Assembly (NCBI RefSeq): GCF_003970695.1
Contig: NZ_CP034570.1
Coordinates: forward strand, 1,550,001 to 1,614,000
Direction of reading: 5' to 3'
Source: Maribacter sp. MJ134
GTDB taxonomy: Bacteria > Bacteroidota > Bacteroidia > Flavobacteriales > Flavobacteriaceae
Length of the DNA: 64,000 nucleotides
Shown one piece after another: positions 52,403-59,085 of this stretch. The notes beneath the pieces were generated by a model that was not told where the DNA came from, did not search any database, and saw nothing but the letters and a program-made list of their open reading frames with translations. Position numbers and translations under genes: made by a program. Every line of letters starts with the position of its first letter. Position 1 is the first letter of the stretch.

Positions 52403-52432
52403 CAAAAATACGGTTTTCCCTATAACCTACAA
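52403..52432 (-). promoter_or_regulatory. Complete -33/-7 promoter of ndk
   Basis: On the minus strand a TTG (52430-52432) precedes TATTTTTG (52403-52410) with a 19-bp spacer, the textbook Bacteroidota arrangement. The predicted start gives a leader of about 10 nt. This is the best-matched promoter in the window and fixes the ndk start codon. Confidence 0.7.
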
Positions 52433-52435
52433 CAA

Positions 52436-53458
52436 TTAATAACTTTGATGTAGGCTTCCAAGAACCTTACCATTATCCCCGACCATCTTCAAGGTCACGT
52501 TATTTTTTTCAAAATTGAATTGTAAAAGTCCAAAACTTTCTGTGCTCACGACTTTACCTTCCCTGAAAGGATTGGACTCGCCCTGAAAACGGTTGTAAGC
52601 ATGTGTAAGTCCACTACTGGTAAAGTCGATTAAAGGGTAATTTAAATTTTCGACCTCGGTTCTTGAAAATTCAGAAATGTGCCTATCCCCCGATAAAATC
52701 AAAACGCCTTTAGCATTAGAATCGGCTATGGTGGTTTTTAGCTTGTCCACTTCATGCGGAAAATTTCCCCAACATTCAAAGCCATGTTCGTTGGATAGTA
52801 CCTGAATACTGCTTACGATAATATTAAAATCGGCATTGGAATTTTTTAATTGGCTCGTTAACCATTTCCATTGTTTAGACCCAAGAACCGTTCCCTCCCC
52901 ATACTTGTTTGGCTTGTTTCGCTTCTTGGTTTCGGTATCCGGTGTAAGTGCGGTCCTAAAGTAACGCGTATCTAACACAATCACTTTAATACTACCTTTC
53001 GGTGTATTATAATCATGCACGTTATACACCCCTTCTTGCATCCTTCTGGGACTGTTGGCCGGAACCTTCATAAAATCAAGGAATTCCACCTGACTCTCCT
53101 TTTTCGCCTTAAACTCTACACCGCCGTCGTTTACACCATAATCATGGTCGTCCCAGGTGCCTATTACTGGAATAGCGGTCCTAAAGGACTTATATCCTGG
53201 AACAGCGTCTTGAGAAGCGTACATGGCTTTCAGTTTACCCATATCCTCGGTGTCCGCATAGATGATATCGCCTCCCCAGACCCAAACATCTGGTTTGGCA
53301 TTCAGGACATCATCCCATAACAAATTAGGCAAAGATGCTTTATTACAAGAACCAAAAGCGAGCGTAAAATCCGCTTGATTCTGCGCGTTAGTAATTTCCT
53401 TTGTAGAAGAACAAGCCGTGGTCAGCGCTAAAATGAATACTAAGAGTATGGTTTTCAT
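52436..53458 (-). CDS. PhoD-like alkaline phosphatase/phosphodiesterase lipoprotein
   Basis: A 340-residue lipoprotein when started at 53458 (MKTILLVFILALTTACSS, Cys16); the frame continues to an ATG at 53533, but that part overlaps the divergent nrnA promoter. PhoD-type metallophosphatase motifs are FGSCNKASLPNLLWDDVL, WVWGGDIIYAD, GTWDDHDYGVNDGG and SGDRHISEFSRTE. It lacks the N-terminal PhoD_N domain and Tat motif of classical PhoD, so the substrate is uncertain. Monocistronic. Confidence 0.9.
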   Translation of the reverse strand: MKTILLVFILALTTACSSTKEITNAQNQADFTLAFGSCNKASLPNLLWDDVLNAKPDVWVWGGDIIYADTEDMGKLKAMYASQDAVPGYKSFRTAIPVIGTWDDHDYGVNDGGVEFKAKKESQVEFLDFMKVPANSPRRMQEGVYNVHDYNTPKGSIKVIVLDTRYFRTALTPDTETKKRNKPNKYGEGTVLGSKQWKWLTSQLKNSNADFNIIVSSIQVLSNEHGFECWGNFPHEVDKLKTTIADSNAKGVLILSGDRHISEFSRTEVENLNYPLIDFTSSGLTHAYNRFQGESNPFREGKVVSTESFGLLQFNFEKNNVTLKMVGDNGKVLGSLHQSY

Positions 53459-53518
53459 TTGATGTTTTTTGAGCTCTAAAATTAGTGCTTTCCTGTTAAA
53501 GTCTATGTTATTAAATTG

Positions 53519-53526
53519 TATCTTTG
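53519..53526 (+). promoter_or_regulatory. -7 box of nrnA, nearly leaderless
   Basis: TATCTTTG matches TAnnTTTG and ends 5 nt before the ATG at 53532. It overlaps the longer upstream frame of the divergent phoD gene, which supports the shorter starts for both. Confidence 0.55.
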
Positions 53527-53531
53527 CGCCC

Positions 53532-54548
53532 ATGAATTTTCAGCATATTAAAGCCTTAAAAGAACTGATTTCGTCGCAAAAGACTATTGCTATAATACCA
53601 CACAAAAATCCTGATGGTGATGCAATCGGCTCTACCTTAGCATTATGGCATTACCTGCAAAATAAAGGTCATAAGGCAACTGTAGTAGCTCCTAATGATT
53701 CTCCCAAGTTTTTGAAATGGATGCCTGGGGCGGAGAAAATACTGAATTTTGAGAAGGACAATTCAGCGTCAAAAACGTGTTTAGAGGAGGCCGAAGTTAT
53801 TTTTACACTAGATTTTAACCATCTAGGGAGAGTAGGCCAAATGACCGAATATTTAGAAAAGTCTACAGCCGTTTTCGTTATGGTAGATCATCATCAACAA
53901 CCGGCGGACTATGCAAGAATCATGTATTCCGACGTGAACATGAGCTCAACCTGTGAAATGGTCTATGAACTAATTTCCTATTTAGATGATTTAGATGCCA
54001 TCACCCCTGAAATGGCCAATTGTATTTACACAGGCATCATGACAGATACGGGCTCGTTTAAGTTTAAGGCAACGACCAGCAATACGCACCGTGTAGTGGC
54101 CGATTTAATGGACAAGGGTGCAGAGAATACGGCTATACACCATAGAATATACGATACCAATTCTCCCAGTAGATTACACTTATTGGGTTGCGCATTAAAC
54201 AATATGGTTATTCTTCAAGAGTATCGTACGGCTTACATTACATTGAGCCAAGAAGAACTAGACCGTTTTAACTACCAAAAAGGAGATACCGAAGGTTTTG
54301 TGAACTATGGACTTACCTTGGAGGGAATTTGTTTTGCCGTTATTTTTATTGAGAACAAAGAAGAGGGTATCCTAAAAATATCGTTTAGGTCGGTAGGCGA
54401 TTTTTCCGTAAACGATTTTGCCCGCGCCCACTTTCAAGGAGGTGGCCACACCAATGCAGCTGGCGGCAAGAGTGATATGAACATTACCGATACTATAAAT
54501 TATTTCACCTCGTTATTACCAACATATAAGAAAGAGTTGACCGCATGA
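53532..54548 (+). CDS. nrnA: DHH/DHHA1 phosphoesterase (NrnA-like nanoRNase/pAp phosphatase)
   Basis: A 338-residue soluble enzyme that probably degrades short oligoribonucleotides and 3'-phosphoadenosine 5'-phosphate. The DHH domain has IIPHKNPDGDAIGSTLAL near residue 20, DFNHLGRVG and VDHHQQPADYA; the DHHA1 domain ends with GGGHTNAAGGK. The start at 53532 is preferred over an in-frame ATG at 53469, which lies upstream of the promoter box. It overlaps gldI by ATGA, so the two are co-translated. Confidence 0.93.
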   Translation: MNFQHIKALKELISSQKTIAIIPHKNPDGDAIGSTLALWHYLQNKGHKATVVAPNDSPKFLKWMPGAEKILNFEKDNSASKTCLEEAEVIFTLDFNHLGRVGQMTEYLEKSTAVFVMVDHHQQPADYARIMYSDVNMSSTCEMVYELISYLDDLDAITPEMANCIYTGIMTDTGSFKFKATTSNTHRVVADLMDKGAENTAIHHRIYDTNSPSRLHLLGCALNNMVILQEYRTAYITLSQEELDRFNYQKGDTEGFVNYGLTLEGICFAVIFIENKEEGILKISFRSVGDFSVNDFARAHFQGGGHTNAAGGKSDMNITDTINYFTSLLPTYKKELTA

Positions 54549-55105
54549 AAAAAAGTGCTTTACTACTACTTTTAGTATTTGTTTTTAGTTGCGATGGTCC
54601 AGAGCCAAGAAAACCCGTTCAACGAAAAAGCGGTAGTTTTTTCAAGGCATCCGTTGAGCGAAGCCGCAAGCTGTTAGAACTGGAAGAACGACAAATACAA
54701 CAAATCATTGAACGGGATTCCCTTAAACACTATGAACATAGTGCTGCAGGTTCCTGGTATCATTACAACAGGGTAAACGACACGGCTACCTATACTCCAA
54801 AGACGGATGACCTAGTAGTGCTATCGTATAATATTCTTTCACTGAACAATGACACTATTTATTCCCAAGAAGAAATAGGCACCTTAACATATAAAGTAGA
54901 CAAGCAGGAACTTTTTCAAGGGCTCAGGGACGCCATAAAACTTTTGAAAGAAAATGAAAAGGCTACGTTTTTATTTCCTTCCTCCTTGGCTTTTGGATAT
55001 CACGGTGATAACGACAGAATTGATAGTAACCTTCCTATTAAATCTACCATAGAAATATTTAAAATTGAACAAAAACAAGATAAAACAGAAAATTTGAAAC
55101 CATGA
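54545..55105 (+). CDS. gldI: Gliding-motility FKBP-type peptidyl-prolyl isomerase lipoprotein
   Basis: A 186-residue lipoprotein (lipobox VFSC, Cys16). A helical linker at about 25-60 is followed by an FKBP-like domain (KTDDLVVLSYNIL, LRDAIKLLKENEKATFLFPSSLAFGYHG). In Flavobacterium johnsoniae GldI is needed for gliding and T9SS function, probably by folding secreted or envelope proteins. Its presence agrees with the giant T9SS substrate in this window. It is linked by ATGA overlaps on both sides, to nrnA and to the next isomerase. Confidence 0.93.
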   Translation: MKKSALLLLLVFVFSCDGPEPRKPVQRKSGSFFKASVERSRKLLELEERQIQQIIERDSLKHYEHSAAGSWYHYNRVNDTATYTPKTDDLVVLSYNILSLNNDTIYSQEEIGTLTYKVDKQELFQGLRDAIKLLKENEKATFLFPSSLAFGYHGDNDRIDSNLPIKSTIEIFKIEQKQDKTENLKP

Positions 55106-56244
55106 TGAATAGAATGTATATTTTAATCGTAATCGCTTTAGTCCTATCAAGCTGTAAGACCAGTCAGCGTGCAGATTTGGGAGATGGTATTTTTGCCGAC
55201 ATTAAAACCACGAAAGGTGACATCATCGTAAAACTTGAGCACGAAAAAACACCGGTAACCGTTGCCAATTTCATTTCCTTAGCCGAAGGAACGAATACCT
55301 TTGTCAGTGAGCAATATAAGGGTAAAAAATACTACGACGGACTCACCTTTCACAGGGTTATGAAAGATTTTATGATTCAAGGAGGGGATCCATTAGGAAG
55401 TGGCATGGGAAACCCTGGCTATCGATTTATGGATGAGTTCAACGACTCCCTAATTCACGATAAAAAAGGAATTCTCTCTTCTGCCAATAGCGGCCCTGCA
55501 AGTAATGGAAGCCAGTTTTTCATAACACACAAACCAACCCCATGGCTAGATGGCGTACACACCGTTTTTGGAGAAGTCGTAGAAGGTATTAACGTTGTGG
55601 ACTCCATTGCCAACGTAACGGTCACACCAGGTAGTAACAAACCTGTTGAGGATGTAAAGATGAATACGGTGGAAATTATACGCAACGGTAAAGAAGCTAG
55701 AAAGTTTGATGCGAATCAGGTTATGAGCGATTATTTTGCCAATGAAGAAGAACGCCTGGCCAAGTTAGAAAAGGAAAAAGCTGAAAAAGCGGCAGCAGTA
55801 GAGAAAATGAAGACTGACTTTGCAGCCCAAGTAGTGGCGCAAAAAGAAAAGGCAGAAGCTTTATCATCAGGTCTTAAAATGCTTTCACTTCATAAAGGAG
55901 ACGGTGAGAAACCAAAAATAGGCTCCAAGGTTAAGGTAATGTATGCAGGATATTTGGAAGACGGCACCTTGTTCGACAGTAATTACGAAGAAATAGCCAA
56001 GACATATAACATGTTCAATATTAAACGATTACAAGGAGGTGGCTATATGCCCGCCGAAATGGATTTTAGCCCGGATTCTAGGTTAATAGCCGGCTTTAAA
56101 GAAGGTTTATTGACCATGAACATTGGTGACAAGGTTCGTCTATTTATACCTCCTCACTTAGGTTACGGAGAACAAGGCGGTGGGCCCATACCTCCAAACG
56201 CCGGTTTAGTCTTTGATGTGGAAATCACCGGATTGGTAGAATAA
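55102..56244 (+). CDS. Two-domain peptidyl-prolyl isomerase lipoprotein (cyclophilin + FKBP)
   Basis: A 380-residue lipoprotein (lipobox LSSC, Cys18). Residues about 30-200 are a cyclophilin domain (YYDGLTFHRVMKDFMIQGGD, NGSQFFITHKPTPWLDGVHT with the active-site residues). A Lys/Glu/Ala-rich linker at about 210-260 is probably a long helix. Residues about 270-380 are an FKBP domain (VKVMYAGYLEDGTLFDS, IPPHLGYGEQGGG, FDVEITGL). Two isomerase types in one envelope protein beside gldI suggest a folding role for exported proteins. The start overlaps the gldI stop (ATGA). Confidence 0.93.
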   Translation: MMNRMYILIVIALVLSSCKTSQRADLGDGIFADIKTTKGDIIVKLEHEKTPVTVANFISLAEGTNTFVSEQYKGKKYYDGLTFHRVMKDFMIQGGDPLGSGMGNPGYRFMDEFNDSLIHDKKGILSSANSGPASNGSQFFITHKPTPWLDGVHTVFGEVVEGINVVDSIANVTVTPGSNKPVEDVKMNTVEIIRNGKEARKFDANQVMSDYFANEEERLAKLEKEKAEKAAAVEKMKTDFAAQVVAQKEKAEALSSGLKMLSLHKGDGEKPKIGSKVKVMYAGYLEDGTLFDSNYEEIAKTYNMFNIKRLQGGGYMPAEMDFSPDSRLIAGFKEGLLTMNIGDKVRLFIPPHLGYGEQGGGPIPPNAGLVFDVEITGLVE

Positions 56245-56270
56245 ACTGGTCCACGGCTTTACAAAAACAG

Positions 56271-56303
56271 AAGAGGCCCCAATTCAAATGTGGCCTCTTT
56301 TTA
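56271..56303. terminator. Bidirectional terminator between the PPIase gene and pepD
   Basis: Arms AAGAGGCC and GGCCTCTT close a loop of about 13 nt, with T-rich flanks in both directions. The right edge overlaps the pepD stop codon. Confidence 0.8.
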
Positions 56304-57758
56304 TTTAGAAGGTATCTCCTTTAGAATTTCCAACAGAAATTTCCAGAACTTTTGCACGGACAATACACTTACCCGCTCATCCGGGGAATGCGCACCCTGA
56401 ATAGTAGGTCCAAAGCTCACCATATCCATTTCGGGGTAATTCTGCCCCAAAATACCACATTCCAGTCCGGCATGACAAGCCACAACCCGGGGTTCTTCAG
56501 AAAATAAACGGGTATAAACCTTTTCCGTAATTTTCAAAATTTCCGAATTCGGGTTTGGATTCCAGCCTGGATAGGCACCTGAAAATTCTACTTCAAATCC
56601 GGCGAGCTCAAAGGTCGCTTTTAAGGCTTGGGCTAAATCCATTTTAGCCGTTTCCACGGAAGAACGCGTTAAACAACCTATATGTATTTCTCCATTAGCT
56701 ACCTTTACCTTGGCCAGATTATTGGATGTTTCCACCAAACCGGAGATAGCGGTACTCATAGCATAAACACCGTTATGAGCGGCATATATACCTTTTATGA
56801 ATTTCCCTTGAGCTCCTAGCCCCATTACTTTTTTAGACGGTTTTACTGCCGTTATATCCAGCCGTAGTTCGGGTTCTATATCGTGTAATTCCGCCTTTAT
56901 ATAGCTAGCAGCTTCCTCAAAGGCAGCTAAGAAGCTTTTTTCTTGAGACTTGTTGATATTAATAAGAGCCTGACTTTCCCTAGGAATGGCATTACGCAAG
57001 CTACCACCATTCAAGGCTGCTATTCGCATATTATACGACAGTCCGGCAAACATTAAGCGATTCATTATTTTATTGGCGTTCCCCAATCCTTTATGAATAT
57101 CCATACCGCTATGACCTCCTTTTAATCCACTTACTTTAATTTCAAAACCGATATCTCCATGTGCCGAAGACTTTTGATTATAGCTTCTTTTTGCGGTAAC
57201 ATCTACTCCCCCGGCGCAACCTATATCAATCTCATCATCTTCCTCTGTATCCAAATTTAGTAGGATATCCCCTTTGAGGACGCCCCCTTTTAGACCAAAA
57301 GCCCCTGTCATTCCCGTCTCTTCATCGATAGTGAAAAGCGCCTCTAAGGGCGGATGCGCTATATCCGTGCTTTGTAAGAGCGCCATAATGGCCGCCACGC
57401 CCATTCCGTTGTCCGCCCCAAGGGTGGTTCCGGCTGCTTTGACCCAGTCTCCCTCTAGGTGCATTTGTATGCCTTGTACATCAAAATCAAACTCCGTTTC
57501 CGAGTTTTTTTGGTGCACCATATCTAAGTGAGATTGCAAGGTGACCATTTTTTTGTTTTCGAAACCAGGACTAGCAGGTTTCCGTATGACCACATTACCT
57601 ACCTCATCTTTTAATGTTTCTAAACCAAGGCCAGAGCCAAAATCCATCATAAAGGCAATTACACGTTCCTCTTTTTTTGAAGGCCTGGGAACTGCATTAA
57701 GCCTTGCAAAATTTGTCCAGACCAAAGATGGTTGTAATTGAGCGATTTCTTTATTCAT
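56301..57758 (-). CDS. pepD: Aminoacyl-histidine dipeptidase (M20 family)
   Basis: A 485-residue cytoplasmic zinc dipeptidase. M20 motifs are LQSHLDMVHQK (metal His), TTLGADNGMGVAAIMALL, LFTIDEETGMTG (catalytic and metal Glu), LNLDTEEDDEIDIGCAGG and ACHAGLECGILG. Length equals E. coli PepD (485). It hydrolyses dipeptides such as carnosine-like Xaa-His. Single gene with its own -7 box, divergent from the DUF3810 gene. Confidence 0.95.
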   Translation of the reverse strand: MNKEIAQLQPSLVWTNFARLNAVPRPSKKEERVIAFMMDFGSGLGLETLKDEVGNVVIRKPASPGFENKKMVTLQSHLDMVHQKNSETEFDFDVQGIQMHLEGDWVKAAGTTLGADNGMGVAAIMALLQSTDIAHPPLEALFTIDEETGMTGAFGLKGGVLKGDILLNLDTEEDDEIDIGCAGGVDVTAKRSYNQKSSAHGDIGFEIKVSGLKGGHSGMDIHKGLGNANKIMNRLMFAGLSYNMRIAALNGGSLRNAIPRESQALININKSQEKSFLAAFEEAASYIKAELHDIEPELRLDITAVKPSKKVMGLGAQGKFIKGIYAAHNGVYAMSTAISGLVETSNNLAKVKVANGEIHIGCLTRSSVETAKMDLAQALKATFELAGFEVEFSGAYPGWNPNPNSEILKITEKVYTRLFSEEPRVVACHAGLECGILGQNYPEMDMVSFGPTIQGAHSPDERVSVLSVQKFWKFLLEILKEIPSK

Positions 57759-57778
57759 GAAAAGGATTTTTAGAACCT

Positions 57779-57786
57779 CAAAAATA
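57779..57786 (-). promoter_or_regulatory. -7 promoter box for pepD
   Basis: On the minus strand TATTTTTG matches TAnnTTTG, 20 nt before the ATG at 57758. Confidence 0.55.
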
Positions 57787-57807
57787 CGGACAGAAAAAGG
57801 ATTTCAC

Positions 57808-57815
57808 TATTTTTG
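57808..57815 (+). promoter_or_regulatory. -7 box for the DUF3810 gene, nearly leaderless
   Basis: TATTTTTG matches TAnnTTTG and ends 5 nt before the ATG at 57821. With the pepD box it forms a compact divergent promoter within 62 bp. Confidence 0.55.
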
Positions 57816-57820
57816 AAACA

Positions 57821-58888
57821 ATGAAGAAGCATTTAAAATCGGCCATTGCCATTTCACTACTCCCCCAGATTATTCTCGTGAAATGGCTCGGCAGTCACAC
57901 CGACTGGATTGAGAATTACTACAGCGATGGAATTTACCCCTTCGTCTCTAAAGTTTTCAGGACCGTTTTTGGCTGGGTTCCCTTTTCTGTAGGAGATATC
58001 CTTTATCTCATCTTAGGGATTTTAGCAATAACCTATGTCTACAGGAACCGGCGTAGAATTTGGAAAAATAAGCTACTTTTTATGAGAGATATCGTAATGG
58101 TGCTTGCCATTGCCTATTTTACTTTTCATCTCATGTGGGGGTTTAATTATTATAGAGAACCTCTTCGGTCCAAATTACAGTTAACGGAAACCAAAGACTA
58201 TCAAGAACTGGTTGATTTTACGAGAAGATTAATCCAAAAAACGAATGAGGTACAGTTTAAGATTACCAAAGACACGGCCAAAATCGTTACCATTCCCTAC
58301 ACTCAAAACAAAATCATTGAGAAGAGCATAGACGGCTATGGCCAGCTTTCAGAAAAATATTCATTTTTTACCTATGAGCAACCGAGCGCTAAAACATCGC
58401 TTTTCAGCACTACTTTAACCTATATGGGGTATGCAGGATACTTAAACCCCTTTACCAACGAAGCTCAGGTAAACGCATTACTACCCAATTTTAGGTTTCC
58501 CGTGGTAACGGGACATGAGATTGGGCATCAACTGGGCTACTCCGCCGAAAATGAAACGAATTTTATTGGTTATTTAGTCACGGTGAATAGCGGCGACGAT
58601 TATTTTAAATACACTGGGTACGCTTACGCACTGGGATATTGCCTCAATGATGTACGCCGAGGTGATAGCGAAATTTTCAATAATTTATTAGGGGAATTAA
58701 ATGGCGGAGTACAACTGAATTTTCAAGAAATGTCTAATTTCTGGAACAGTTATGAAAATCCTATGGAACCCGTTTTCAAATCCATCTTCAATTCATTTTT
58801 AAAAGCGAATAACCAGTCTCAAGGCATAAAGAGCTATAATGCCGTGGTGTCTTTATTGGTAGCGTACCACCGCGAGAATCCCTTGTAG
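57821..58888 (+). CDS. DUF3810 membrane protein with HEXXH metalloprotease-like motif
   Basis: A 355-residue protein with about three N-terminal membrane spans (within residues 8-110) and a larger domain carrying VVTGHEIGHQLGY, with His232, Glu233 and His236 as a zinc-type HEXXH, followed by AENETNFIGY, whose Glu could be the third ligand. These features match the DUF3810 family and predict a membrane-anchored metallopeptidase. No substrate or phenotype is known to me. Monocistronic; 197 bp without a gene follow. Confidence 0.88.
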   Translation: MKKHLKSAIAISLLPQIILVKWLGSHTDWIENYYSDGIYPFVSKVFRTVFGWVPFSVGDILYLILGILAITYVYRNRRRIWKNKLLFMRDIVMVLAIAYFTFHLMWGFNYYREPLRSKLQLTETKDYQELVDFTRRLIQKTNEVQFKITKDTAKIVTIPYTQNKIIEKSIDGYGQLSEKYSFFTYEQPSAKTSLFSTTLTYMGYAGYLNPFTNEAQVNALLPNFRFPVVTGHEIGHQLGYSAENETNFIGYLVTVNSGDDYFKYTGYAYALGYCLNDVRRGDSEIFNNLLGELNGGVQLNFQEMSNFWNSYENPMEPVFKSIFNSFLKANNQSQGIKSYNAVVSLLVAYHRENPL

Positions 58889-59085
58889 GCTCTACTTTTT
58901 AAAAAATTAGGATTATCCATTGCTAAAATTGCCCTCTTTCTATTGAGTTACCTTATTAGACGAATTACAAAAGCCTTATTTAAATTATTTCTAAAAGAGT
59001 TTTGTTTAGTGTTAAAATGGTCGAAATTCATTTATAATAGACGCACAAACCTTATTTTTAAAAGGACTAATCCAAACGAACTGAA
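58889..59085. other. Intergenic region before the amidohydrolase pair
   Basis: 197 AT-rich bases with no open frame, no strong hairpin and no exact TAnnTTTG box. It must contain the promoter of the amidohydrolase operon, but I cannot place it. Confidence 0.4.

Noticed and set aside
53459-53533. Longer starts for phoD (53533) and nrnA (53469) that would overlap each other head to head
   Set aside because: Each extension crosses the other gene's 5' region; phoD has its signal peptide at 53458, and nrnA has a TAnnTTTG box directly before 53532.
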